Origin: Angelakisella sp.
GTDB lineage: Bacteria > Bacillota > Clostridia > Oscillospirales > Ruminococcaceae
Assembly: GCA_022795575.1 (NCBI GenBank)
Contig: JAAWGY010000043.1
Span: 1 to 11,830, forward strand
Reading direction: 5' to 3'
Length of the DNA: 11,830 nt
In this document: positions 1-6,638 of the stretch, in pieces
Layout: each line of letters begins with the position of its first letter
How positions within the stretch are numbered: position 1 is the stretch's first letter
The notes under the pieces: generated by a model
Seen by the model: the letters and a program-made list of their open reading frames with translations, nothing else
Told to the model about the DNA's origin: nothing
Database searches by the model: none
Made by a program: the position numbers and the translations under genes

Positions 1-107
1 AGGCGCAACCGCCGCAGGCGGCTCTTAGCGCCTGGAAAAAACCTTGCAATACACCAAGTATTGCTGCGGTTTTTTGCCTTGCAGGGCGGGAAAATCCCTC
101 GTCCTGC
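1..107. repeat. Cluster of three hairpins, REP-like structured spacer
   Basis: Three inverted repeats lie back to back. The first has AGGCGC (1-6) pairing with GCGCCT (28-33) around an inner CCGCC-GCA-GGCGG hairpin (9-21). The second is the terminator-like stem at 36-75. The third pairs GCAGG (81-85) with CCTGC (103-107) around GGGA-AAA-TCCC (88-98). Such compact hairpin clusters between genes resemble dispersed REP-type intergenic elements, but one copy in this window cannot prove that it is repeated. The cluster may continue beyond the left edge. Confidence 0.5.
36..75. terminator. Bidirectional intrinsic terminator
   Basis: AAAAAACC (36-43) pairs with GGTTTTTT (68-75), and inside it GCAATAC (46-52) pairs with GTATTGC (58-64) around the loop ACCAA. 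Read on either strand the stem ends in a run of six T, so it can stop transcription both ways. On the minus strand it lies about 100 bases past the stop of the DUF975-like gene and is the natural end of that three-gene operon. Confidence 0.75.
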
Positions 108-171
108 CTGCATCATCCGGTTATGAATACAGCTTCTTAAGCTCCCGCGCTTCCTTTTTGCCCGGGGGAGT

Positions 172-978
172 TTACGCCCTTGCCCGGCGGCGGGAGCGGT
201 GGTAGAGGTACTGCCCGTACCCCACCCGGCAGGCGGTGTAATAGGGCAGGACATAGAGGGCCGGCACCACCAGCAGGCAGGCGGCAAACCAGGGGAGGAA
301 GGAGAGGTCCAGCCCCACCAGCCGCCACCGGTGGCCCCGGGTGCACCGCACCGAAAGGGCGATGGCCTCGGCGGCGGTAAAGCCGTAGTCCGGCCCGATG
401 AGCAGCAGCGCCAGGGCGTACCGCTGGCAGTAGACCCGGGCCAGCAGCAGCCACACCGCCGCCGCAATCCCCCCGATGACCGCTGCCGCCACCCGCTCCC
501 CCGGGGCCAGGGCCAACAGACGGTCCCGGAGGAGCCAGCAGAGCCCCCCCGCCGCCCCGATGGGGCCAAGGGTGACAAGCCCGGTAACGGCGCCGGTGTA
601 GAGCCGCACCCCCAGGGAGCGGAACCACACCCAGTTGGTGTAGGGCCACAGCAGGGTGGAGACGGACCGCTGCCGCCCCGCCCCCAGGGCGGAAAACCAG
701 GCGGCGGCCCCGGCGCTGAGGGGGGCCAGCAGCGCCGCCCGCACCAGCACCGCGGCGGCGGAGATCCACAGCGCCCCCATCTGGCCCCGCCAGTCCACCG
801 CCGGGGCGGCGCCCCCAAACCAGCCCAGGTAGTGCCCCACCAGCCGGAAGATGGCCTGGTCCATCAGCGATACCGCCCCCCAGGTGGCGGCCCAAAGCAA
901 AAAGAGGGCAGCCGCCGGGCCCGCCCGCCCCCGGAGGGCCCCCCGCGCCCATCGCTTTACCTTTCGCTGTAGCTTCAT
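172..978 (-). CDS. DUF975-like integral membrane protein
   Basis: A 268-residue membrane protein with a basic N-terminus (MKLQRKVKRWARG). It has about five hydrophobic stretches, near residues 20-38, 68-90, 125-150, 163-182 and 226-246, and an Arg-rich C-terminus. The segment at 211-231, with RGHRWRLVGLDLSFLPW, matches the signature I know from DUF975 proteins (KGxKWRLFxLxLSFIGW), a Firmicute family of unknown function. The ATG at 978 is chosen because AAGGAGGAG lies eight bases upstream (987-995). That ribosome binding site falls within a 9-bp inverted repeat. It is the last gene of the minus-strand operon, 69 bp after the lipoprotein gene. The family call rests mainly on the one signature; the rest of the sequence is very Ala/Leu/Gly-rich. 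No enzymatic residues are recognised. Confidence 0.72.
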   Translation of the reverse strand: MKLQRKVKRWARGALRGRAGPAAALFLLWAATWGAVSLMDQAIFRLVGHYLGWFGGAAPAVDWRGQMGALWISAAAVLVRAALLAPLSAGAAAWFSALGAGRQRSVSTLLWPYTNWVWFRSLGVRLYTGAVTGLVTLGPIGAAGGLCWLLRDRLLALAPGERVAAAVIGGIAAAVWLLLARVYCQRYALALLLIGPDYGFTAAEAIALSVRCTRGHRWRLVGLDLSFLPWFAACLLVVPALYVLPYYTACRVGYGQYLYHRSRRRARA

Positions 979-985
979 CCCAAAA

Positions 986-1016
986 ACTCCTCCTTCCGTT
1001 TTTTTCCAGGAGGAGT
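986..1016 (-). promoter_or_regulatory. Hairpin masking the ribosome binding site of the DUF975-like gene
   Basis: On the minus strand ACTCCTCCT (1016-1008) is a perfect complement of AGGAGGAGT (994-986), separated by a 13-base A-rich loop. The second arm is the ribosome binding site of the next gene. If the stem forms in the mRNA, translation of the DUF975-like protein would be held down. The pairing is seen directly; its effect is inferred. Confidence 0.5.
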
Positions 1017-1047
1017 ATGGACGGGAAGCGGGGGTTTATTCCGGCAG

Positions 1048-2034
1048 TCACAGCGGCTGGTCGTTTTGCAGGATCAGGAAGGGCCCAACCTCCATGTCGT
1101 ACTGCCGGTAGTCCAGGGCCATCATGTCATAGAGGTAGCCCTTTACCTCCTGGGCGGAGGAAAAGAGCGCCGCGGAATAGGGGGATTCCGGGTTGGTCTT
1201 CTCAAAAAGCAGCAGCTTTTCCCCGGCCTCCGCCAGAACAGCGGCGTGGGAGGCGCAGATTCTGCCGTCGTATTCGGTCCAGAAGGTGATGAGGGTGCAG
1301 CCGCCCTCCCGGAAGGAGATGCCGCGGCTTTGCCATTCCTCCCGGACGGCGGAGAGCATCGCCTCCGGGGTAGGCTCCCCCTGGATGGGGACGGGGTTAA
1401 AGAGGGTGAAGTAATCCGCCACCGTCTCCTCCTCCCAATGGAGCAGCGGAAAGGGGCGGTAGGCCCGGTGCTCCTCCGTCTTTTCCCGGCCAAAGAGGAT
1501 GTCGCCGTCGGTGTAGAGCCACGCGGTCTCGCTGTCATAGCAGTCGAACGCCTCCCGGCTGACGGGCTTTTCCACCGTGATGCTGTGCCGGTCCAGCTGG
1601 AAGGCCAGGATGCGGCAGAGGATGTCGTGGTAGTCCCGCCCGTTTTTCCGGTACCATTCCCGGGACATGGTGGGGTAATCGCCGTAATCCACGGTGGTCC
1701 CGTCCAGGGTGGTAAAGTCCTCCGCCAGGGTGAAGGCGGGGCATTCCGCCATACAGCGGTTGTAGTCCGCCACCCAGTCCATGGCCGTGTCCACCGCCTC
1801 CGCGGGAACCCCGGCCCCGGTGAGGATATCCCGGACGCGGCCTGCCGCCGCCTCGCCGGCCAGGTTGGTGTAGGTCAGCCCGGCGCTGCCGCCGGGAGGC
1901 TCCTCCCCAATGGCTGGCGTGCTTGCTGCCGGCGGGCTGGCCGGCGCGGGAGCCGGCGGCGGGCTGTTGGGGGCGCAGGCGCAGCACCCCAGGAGCAGGA
2001 CGGCAAGAAGGGCGGCGCCCTTTCCCCCGGTCAT
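1048..2034 (-). CDS. Putative lipoprotein resembling DUF4300
   Basis: A 328-residue protein starting MTGGKGAALLAVLLLGCC. It has a short basic start, a hydrophobic core and a lipobox with the likely acylated Cys at 17 (LLGC), so it should be anchored to the outer face of the cell membrane. A Pro/Ala/Ser-rich linker follows (about 22-45), then a globular domain. Segments such as LTYTNLAGEAAAGRVRDIL, the Cys-containing region around YHDILCRILAFQLD and EYDGRICASHAAVL near the end recall the DUF4300 family of streptococcal and clostridial lipoproteins. That match is from memory and moderate. The ATG at 2034 overlaps the stop of the upstream phosphatase gene by four bases (ATGA), which argues for translational coupling. 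A longer in-frame start at 2166 is rejected because it lies inside the phosphatase gene and would destroy the signal peptide. Function unknown. Confidence 0.8.
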   Translation of the reverse strand: MTGGKGAALLAVLLLGCCACAPNSPPPAPAPASPPAASTPAIGEEPPGGSAGLTYTNLAGEAAAGRVRDILTGAGVPAEAVDTAMDWVADYNRCMAECPAFTLAEDFTTLDGTTVDYGDYPTMSREWYRKNGRDYHDILCRILAFQLDRHSITVEKPVSREAFDCYDSETAWLYTDGDILFGREKTEEHRAYRPFPLLHWEEETVADYFTLFNPVPIQGEPTPEAMLSAVREEWQSRGISFREGGCTLITFWTEYDGRICASHAAVLAEAGEKLLLFEKTNPESPYSAALFSSAQEVKGYLYDMMALDYRQYDMEVGPFLILQNDQPL

Positions 2035-2735
2035 CGCTCTGTCTCCCCGCCGGCGGCCGCGGCGAACTGCTCCATCGCCTGGGCCAGCTCCGGGTTCAGC
2101 ACGGCGGCGCTGGGGGCGCCGTGGGGCATCACCCCCGCCACCTCGATGATCCGGTCCCGCATCCACAGCTGGGGGCTGGCGTAGCAGGTGTAGCCCCTGC
2201 CGTTGCCCGCCATCAGCTGCCCGGGGGCCAGCCGGGGCAGCGCCATGGTGGCCAGAATGGCCCGGATCACCCCCCCGTGGGTGACGATGGCCACGTCCCG
2301 CAGCTCCTCCTGCATCACCTGGGCCAGGATGGAGGAGAGCCCCACCGCTACCCGGCGGCTGAACTCCTCCATCGATTCCCCGCCGGGAGGGGCCTCGGCG
2401 ACAGAATTCTTCATCCAGCGCAGAAAGACCTCCCCCTTTTCCCGCAGCTCCGGCAGGGTACAGCCGTCAAATTCGCCAAAGTCGATCTCCGCCATGGCGG
2501 GAACCACCTCCAGCCTGGCGTGGGGGTAGAGCACCCCCGCCGTCTGGATGCAGCGGGTCATGGGGCTGCAAAAAACGGTGTCCACCGGCGGGTACTCGTA
2601 CTCCTCCCGCAGGGCGATCAGCTCCCGGATCCCCTCCGGGGAAAGCTCAACATCGGTGCGCCGGCCGGCATAGGCCCCCCGGCGGTTGGCCTCGGTCATG
2701 CCGTGGCGGATCAGGTGCAGGCGGTAGTTTTTCAT
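2031..2735 (-). CDS. Histidine phosphatase family protein (phosphoglycerate mutase-like)
   Basis: A 234-residue cytoplasmic enzyme of the branch-1 histidine phosphatase superfamily. The phosphate pocket is complete: RHG at 10-12 with nucleophile His11, SPMTR with Arg61, acidic Glu83 in AEIDFGEFDG, and the second His153 in VTHGG. The family removes phosphate from small molecules through a phosphohistidine intermediate. Members include broad-specificity phosphatases, GpmB-like enzymes and alpha-ribazole phosphatase (CobC). Nothing nearby points to cobalamin synthesis, so the substrate is left open. The ATG at 2735 is preceded by AAGGAGG at about 2747-2753. It is the first gene of the minus-strand operon and is coupled by an ATGA overlap to the lipoprotein gene. 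The C-terminal tail (about 205-234) extends past the core fold. Confidence 0.9.
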   Translation of the reverse strand: MKNYRLHLIRHGMTEANRRGAYAGRRTDVELSPEGIRELIALREEYEYPPVDTVFCSPMTRCIQTAGVLYPHARLEVVPAMAEIDFGEFDGCTLPELREKGEVFLRWMKNSVAEAPPGGESMEEFSRRVAVGLSSILAQVMQEELRDVAIVTHGGVIRAILATMALPRLAPGQLMAGNGRGYTCYASPQLWMRDRIIEVAGVMPHGAPSAAVLNPELAQAMEQFAAAAGGETER

Positions 2736-2779
2736 AAAGCCGCAGTCCTCCTTTTTGCATCGATTGGAATCCTCTAAAC

Positions 2780-2807
2780 ATCATAGCCCATTCCCCCAAA
2801 AAAGCAA
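2780..2807 (-). promoter_or_regulatory. Candidate promoter for the phosphatase operon
   Basis: On the minus strand TATGAT (2785-2780, five of six matches to the -10 consensus) lies 16 bases after TTGCTT (2807-2802), a weak -35. Transcription would start near 2773, giving a leader of about 40 bases. The -10 is good and the -35 poor. Confidence 0.4.
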
Positions 2808-2945
2808 GCCTCCCGGGGACAAAAAATCGTTGGGAGAGGGCCCGAAGGGGAACAACAGTTTTTTACAAACTGACAAGGATTGCCCCCAAAAGTCTGTAGA
2901 CTTTGACAGAAATATGGTTTCTCCTAAATTTTCCGACTTTTTTTG

Positions 2946-2974
2946 TGGACAAAGCGTCAAGTATATAATATAAT
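2946..2974 (+). promoter_or_regulatory. Promoter of the XRE regulator gene
   Basis: TGGACA (2946-2951, five of six matches to TTGACA) and a perfect TATAAT (2969-2974) are 17 bases apart, the ideal spacing for the housekeeping sigma factor. A second overlapping TATAAT lies at 2964-2969. Transcription should start near 2981, about 65 bases before the gene. Confidence 0.75.
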
Positions 2975-3046
2975 AGCTTTTACACCATGTAAATCGCTGT
3001 GTTTGAGGGATTTGCGTGTATTTCCGTATGGTAAAGAGGGTGTGGC

Positions 3047-3754
3047 ATGGTAAACTCTGAATTTCCACGAATTTTAACCCTTCTCCGCAAGGAAAAAGGG
3101 GTAAGCCAAAAGACAGCGGCCGCAAGCCTACAGGTTTCCCAGGCCCTGCTCTCCCATTACGAAAAGGGCATCCGGGAATGCGGGCTGTCCTTTTTGGTGC
3201 GGGCCGCCGATTATTACGGCGTCTCCTGCGACTATATGCTGGGCCGCACCCCGGACCGCACCGGCACCACCCTCTCCATCGACGAGATCCCGGAGGCCGA
3301 CGCCGCCGGCAAGGAGAACCTCTTTCGGGGCGGCATCCTGACGGTGCTGAACAAAAAGCTCATCGCCAATTCCCTCAACATCCTTTTCGACAAGCTGAAC
3401 AGGGCCGGCAGCACCGACCTGGTAAAGGAGGTCTCCGACTACCTGATGGTGGCGGTCTACCAGATGTTCCGGCTGGTCTACGGGGCCAACAAGGGCAACC
3501 AGGCGGCCATCTTCAAGCTGCCGGAGACCATCGCCCACCCCTACGCCAGCGCCGCCATGGAGATGCACTGGGCCAACGCCTCCGCCATCGCCCAGGATAA
3601 GCCCGCCGCCGGGATGGACCGGATCCAGCACCCCGAGGAGCTGGAGATGTCCACCGAGTCCATCACCGACGACTACCCCCTCTTTGGCACCAGCCTGCTG
3701 AACCTTGTCAGCAACGCCGAAAAGGCCATCGGCCTGCCGGGGAAGCAGGACTGA
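3047..3754 (+). CDS. XRE-family transcriptional regulator
   Basis: A 235-residue protein with an N-terminal Cro/C1-type helix-turn-helix (about residues 7-65): ILTLLRKEKGVSQKTAAASL, then QVSQALLSHYEKGIRECGL with the recognition helix around SQALLSHYEKG, ending in the usual YYGVSCDYMLGRT. The C-terminal 160 residues are mostly helical and unlike any domain I can name. They probably serve dimerisation or signal sensing. The ATG at 3047 has GAGGG six bases upstream (3036-3040) and a strong promoter about 65 bases further up. It is divergent from the phosphatase operon and sits 98 bp before the PilZ gene with no terminator between, so it may control either. The inverted repeat at 2891-2902 is a candidate operator. 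The domain call is firm; the target is inferred. Confidence 0.9.
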   Translation: MVNSEFPRILTLLRKEKGVSQKTAAASLQVSQALLSHYEKGIRECGLSFLVRAADYYGVSCDYMLGRTPDRTGTTLSIDEIPEADAAGKENLFRGGILTVLNKKLIANSLNILFDKLNRAGSTDLVKEVSDYLMVAVYQMFRLVYGANKGNQAAIFKLPETIAHPYASAAMEMHWANASAIAQDKPAAGMDRIQHPEELEMSTESITDDYPLFGTSLLNLVSNAEKAIGLPGKQD

Positions 3755-3852
3755 AGGCCCGGGCGGGGGACCTTCCCTGGGTGAGGCCCCAGGATACCGG
3801 CGTCGTATACACTGCCCCAGGCAGCAGCTTTGATGTTTGACAGGAGAACGCG

Positions 3853-4605
3853 ATGCTATTTAATTTTTTATATGGATCCCACAAAAATACCAGCCACGAG
3901 GAGACCGAGGAGCCGGAGGAAAGGGTGGACGGCCAACAGACCGGCGAGGAGGAAGAGGACCAGGACTCCGGCTTTTTGATCCCGGACATCAACCGGGATA
4001 TGCCCATCGACCTGATGGCCGGGGAGGACACCGTCCTGCTGACGGGGAAGCTGTCCTTTTTTGACGCCGACCGCCTGGTGCTAAAGCGGCTCCCCCGGAT
4101 GATGAGCCTGCCGGTGCTGGATAAGGACAGCTCGGTGCGGATCCGGGGCTACACCCGGTCGATGATGCCCTTTAACCTGAACGCCAGTGTCATCCAGTCC
4201 TGCCTGACCAGCTGCACCCTGGGGGAGCTGAAGCTGATCCCCTACCAGAACAGCCGGAGCTACCTGCGGCAGCCGGTGGATGTGCCCGGGGACCTTTACC
4301 GCCTCAACGACAGCTACCTGAACAGCCCCCAGGAATGTCAGGTGCTGGATATCGGCGTGGGGGGCGCCCGTGTCGTCTCCGCCCGGTCCTACCCGGTGGG
4401 AACCCAGCTCCGCCTGGGGTTGGAGCTCCTTGAGGGCAGCGGGTACATGACCTTCCCCGGCCAGGTGGTCCGGGTGCGGGAAAAGTCCGACGGCCGGTAC
4501 GAGTACGGCTTCCTCTTCGCCCAGCTGGTAAAGCGGAAGGCGGACAGCCTGGAGCGGACCATTGCCGAGGTCCAGAAGAAGATGAAAAAGACGTTGGCGG
4601 AATGA
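3853..4605 (+). CDS. PilZ-domain protein, likely c-di-GMP receptor
   Basis: A 250-residue cytoplasmic protein. Residues 1-45 are unusual: a short hydrophobic start (MLFNFLYG) and then a strongly acidic Glu/Asp-rich stretch. Residues about 50-130 form a beta-rich domain in the place of the YcgR N-terminal domain. Residues 133-230 are a PilZ domain with the RxxxR c-di-GMP motif at Arg135 and Arg139. The second motif reads D166-I-G168-V-G-G171 where most receptors have (D/N)xSxxG, so the Ser is replaced by Gly. The C-terminus is a basic amphipathic helix (KKMKKTLAE). PilZ proteins bind c-di-GMP and alter motility, exopolysaccharide or transcription. No flagellar, cellulose or GGDEF/EAL gene is in this window, so the partner is unknown. 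AGGAG (3842-3846) is six bases before the ATG. A perfect terminator follows. Confidence 0.85.
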   Translation: MLFNFLYGSHKNTSHEETEEPEERVDGQQTGEEEEDQDSGFLIPDINRDMPIDLMAGEDTVLLTGKLSFFDADRLVLKRLPRMMSLPVLDKDSSVRIRGYTRSMMPFNLNASVIQSCLTSCTLGELKLIPYQNSRSYLRQPVDVPGDLYRLNDSYLNSPQECQVLDIGVGGARVVSARSYPVGTQLRLGLELLEGSGYMTFPGQVVRVREKSDGRYEYGFLFAQLVKRKADSLERTIAEVQKKMKKTLAE

Positions 4606-4650
4606 TCCGGGGCGCCCTGCGCAGGGGTCCCCGGGCGGTGCCGCCGCTGT

Positions 4651-4680
4651 CCCCCTCCTATTTTGGAGGGGGCGTTTTTT
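4651..4680 (+). terminator. Intrinsic terminator after the PilZ gene
   Basis: CCCCCTCC (4651-4658) pairs perfectly with GGAGGGGG (4665-4672) around the loop TATTTT and is followed two bases later by six T (4675-4680). It lies 45 bases after the PilZ stop codon and ends the XRE-PilZ unit. Confidence 0.92.
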
Positions 4681-4746
4681 ATCCGCCGGCGGGCAGAGGG
4701 CCAGGGCGGCGGCATTTCGCATTGCGTGTTAGAGCCGGTGGGATGC

Positions 4747-4775
4747 TTTACTTTTTGAGCCAAAAATGGTATAAT
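4747..4775 (+). promoter_or_regulatory. Extended -10 promoter of the small membrane protein gene
   Basis: TATAAT (4770-4775) is preceded directly by TGG, forming an extended -10. TTTACT (4747-4752, four of six matches) lies 17 bases upstream as a -35. Transcription should begin near 4782, about 38 bases before the GTG start. Confidence 0.75.
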
Positions 4776-4819
4776 AAAAATGATTTACTGTCCAGAGGAA
4801 CAGAACGAGGTGTGTTGTT

Positions 4820-5164
4820 GTGGGATACTGGGTTTATACGGATGATTACCCCGGCAGCGGTGGCGGGAACGGCCCCGATTGGAAAGAACGCCTTGGCTGT
4901 CTTGCTGCTTTTGCCGTTTTTTGCGCCATCGTCTACCTTGGCGTAAAGTTCGGCGTGGGAAACGTAGCCTCCATTGGAGCATTTTTGCTGTTAGCTGTCC
5001 TTATACTCTACACGGTCATTAGCTCAGGCTTTGACCGCACGGTTCTCCTGTGTGGGGCCATCGGGTTTCTGGTGGGCCTCCTCTTTTCGGGGCTCCTCGT
5101 GGGGTTTATCTTTGCCGGCGGCGCTATGAGCGTGTGTAATTACATTCTTTACGGAGATTACTAA
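4820..5164 (+). CDS. Small integral membrane protein, unknown function
   Basis: A 114-residue protein not recognised as a known family. It has a Gly/Asp-rich N-terminus (residues 1-22, including GSGGGNG). Three hydrophobic helices follow, about 27-45, 50-68 and 75-103, with short loops, and a short tail ending YGDY. The start is GTG at 4820, supported by GAGG (4807-4810) nine bases upstream and by a promoter that leaves no room for an earlier start. Its codon use is clearly less GC-biased than its neighbours, for example TTT, TTA, ATA and GTA codons in the membrane segments. That could reflect transfer or simply the base composition of a hydrophobic protein. It stands alone, bounded by the terminator at 4651-4680 and by a hairpin without T-run after its stop (CACCCCT paired with AGGGGTG, about 5168-5193). 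Confidence 0.75.
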   Translation: MGYWVYTDDYPGSGGGNGPDWKERLGCLAAFAVFCAIVYLGVKFGVGNVASIGAFLLLAVLILYTVISSGFDRTVLLCGAIGFLVGLLFSGLLVGFIFAGGAMSVCNYILYGDY

Positions 5165-5211
5165 GGCCACCCCTGCCCCCGGAAAGAGGGGTGCGGGAGA
5201 CAGAAAGAAGC

Positions 5212-5240
5212 TTGAAAAAGGCGTGCGATTCAGAGATATT
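5212..5240 (+). promoter_or_regulatory. Candidate promoter of the lipoprotein-kinase operon
   Basis: TTGAAA (5212-5217, five of six matches) and GATATT (5235-5240, four of six) are separated by 17 bases. The start would be near 5247, giving a leader of about 55 bases before the lipoprotein ATG. No better promoter was seen before 10691, so it may serve five genes. Confidence 0.5.
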
Positions 5241-5302
5241 GGGCCTGTGTGTAAAAATCACGCTGGCCAGGTATCCGTTTGCCGGAAAGGAGGCGATCGC
5301 TT

Positions 5303-6622
5303 ATGGCCCCGCGTTTTGCCGCCCTCGCCCTCTGCCTCCTTGCCCTTGCCGCCTGCTCCCCCATCCCCGTCAGCGTGGAGGACCTTCTGGACGCCCCCAG
5401 GCTTTCGGAGGAGCAGTACCAGCTGGAAAAAGCCCTCCGGGAGCAGCAGGAGCAGGAGATCAAGCTGAAGTACCCCCAAAGCGGCAGCTACCGCTCCGCC
5501 TTTACCTTCCACGATATCGACGGGGACGGCGTCGACGAGGCCATCGTCCTGCACAGCTACCAGAGCGGCGGCAACGCCCAGATCACCGTGATGGACCGGC
5601 AGGGGGACCAATGGCTGGTGGAAAAGACCCACCCCGGCCTCAGCCCCGATGTGGACTTTATCCGCTTTGAGGAGCTGCTGGACCCGGGCCAGACCACCAT
5701 CGTCATCGGCTGGCGGCCGGAGGGCAGCGAAAGGATCGTGGCGGCCTACCGCTACCACGACAGGGAGTTTACCCTGCTGGGCAGCGAGGATTACGCCCAG
5801 CTGGCCATCGGCGACTACAACGGCGACGGCAAAAGCGAGCTGCTGATCGTCACCGCCGAAAACGCCGCCTACTACTCCCTCCTTTATATGGGGGAGAAAA
5901 ACGGGCTGCTGGACGTGCTGGATTCCGTCTCCCTGGGGCGGCGGATCACCGGCTTCCAGCCGCCGGTTTCCGGGGAGGTGGCGCCGGGGGTGTTCGGCAT
6001 CGCCCTGGACGCCTGGAACGACCGGGAGGAGCTCTGCACCATGGCTGCCTACCTGGCGGAGGAAAAGCTGGTCCTTCCCCTGAACGCCGGGGATGGCGCC
6101 CTGCTGACGCAGACACTCCGCCCCGGCGGCCGGGGGTGTGTCTACGCCCAGGATGTCAACGGCGACGGTGTCATCGATATCCCCACCCAGGCGCCCTTCC
6201 CGGGCAGCGAGGCCATAGAGGAGGACAACCGCCTTTGTGTCACCACCTACATGAACCTGGACGCAGGCGGCTTTACCCCTGTCCTGCGGGCCTTTGTGGA
6301 TACCGAGGCGGGCTACCGCCTCACCCTGCCGGAGGAGTGGTTTGCCGGCGAGGAATCGGTGACAGCCACCCGCCGGGCGGGCAGCGGGGAGATCACCTTC
6401 TTCCTGTACGGCGGCGGGGATATCACCGACCGCAGCCGGGAGCTGCTCCGGATCCAGGTGGTGGACCTCCAGGCGCCGCCCCGGCAGTTCAGCCCCGATT
6501 CCTACTTCCTGATGGGCCGGCGGGGGAGCTTTGAGTATTACGCCGCCCTGCCCAGCGGCAAGGGGGAGGAGGGGTATTCCCTTACCCAGGAGCAGGTGCT
6601 CCGGCTGTTCCAGCTGTTGTAA
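5303..6622 (+). CDS. Lipoprotein with FG-GAP/VCBS-like DxDGDG repeats
   Basis: A 439-residue lipoprotein. The signal peptide MAPRFAALALCLLALAAC ends in a lipobox with Cys18. A charged helical stretch follows (about 35-57, with EEQYQLEKALREQQEQEIK). The rest is beta-rich and has three acidic loops resembling the Ca-binding loops of FG-GAP/VCBS propeller repeats: DIDGDGVDE at 71-79, DYNGDGKSE at 171-179 and DVNGDGVID at 284-292. Such proteins are exposed outside the membrane and usually mediate binding; no catalytic residues are evident. ATG at 5303 is chosen over an in-frame TTG at 5279 because AAAGGAGG (5286-5293) lies nine bases before it and the signal peptide begins there. The response regulator gene starts 16 bp downstream, so a role as an outer sensor or as an accessory of the kinase is plausible but inferred. 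Confidence 0.85.
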   Translation: MAPRFAALALCLLALAACSPIPVSVEDLLDAPRLSEEQYQLEKALREQQEQEIKLKYPQSGSYRSAFTFHDIDGDGVDEAIVLHSYQSGGNAQITVMDRQGDQWLVEKTHPGLSPDVDFIRFEELLDPGQTTIVIGWRPEGSERIVAAYRYHDREFTLLGSEDYAQLAIGDYNGDGKSELLIVTAENAAYYSLLYMGEKNGLLDVLDSVSLGRRITGFQPPVSGEVAPGVFGIALDAWNDREELCTMAAYLAEEKLVLPLNAGDGALLTQTLRPGGRGCVYAQDVNGDGVIDIPTQAPFPGSEAIEEDNRLCVTTYMNLDAGGFTPVLRAFVDTEAGYRLTLPEEWFAGEESVTATRRAGSGEITFFLYGGGDITDRSRELLRIQVVDLQAPPRQFSPDSYFLMGRRGSFEYYAALPSGKGEEGYSLTQEQVLRLFQLL

Positions 6623-6638
6623 AGGAGGAAGGAAAGCA

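Larger units (their letters stand above)
2736..3046. other. Divergent intergenic region
   Basis: This 311-bp spacer separates the minus-strand phosphatase operon from the plus-strand XRE regulator. It is far more AT-rich than its surroundings, as expected for a promoter region. Besides the two promoters listed separately, it holds a perfect inverted repeat AGTCT-GT-AGACT (2891-2902) directly followed by TTGACA (2903-2908), a possible second plus-strand -35 with only a weak -10 (TAAATT, 2925-2930). A regulator binding here could control both directions, and the adjacent XRE protein is the obvious candidate. No convincing reading frame was found in it. Confidence 0.6.

Noticed and set aside
137..1051. 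304-residue minus-strand frame overlapping the DUF975-like gene
   Set aside because: Gly/Ala/Pro-rich shadow in another frame. The alternative frame has a ribosome binding site, membrane helices and the DUF975 signature.
3776..3793. Hairpin CCTGGG/CCCAGG after the XRE gene as terminator
   Set aside because: The stem is short and no T-run follows, so read-through into the PilZ gene is likely.
5168..5193. Hairpin CACCCCT/AGGGGTG after the small membrane protein as terminator
   Set aside because: No T-run follows and the loop is long. It may stall but is not a convincing intrinsic terminator.
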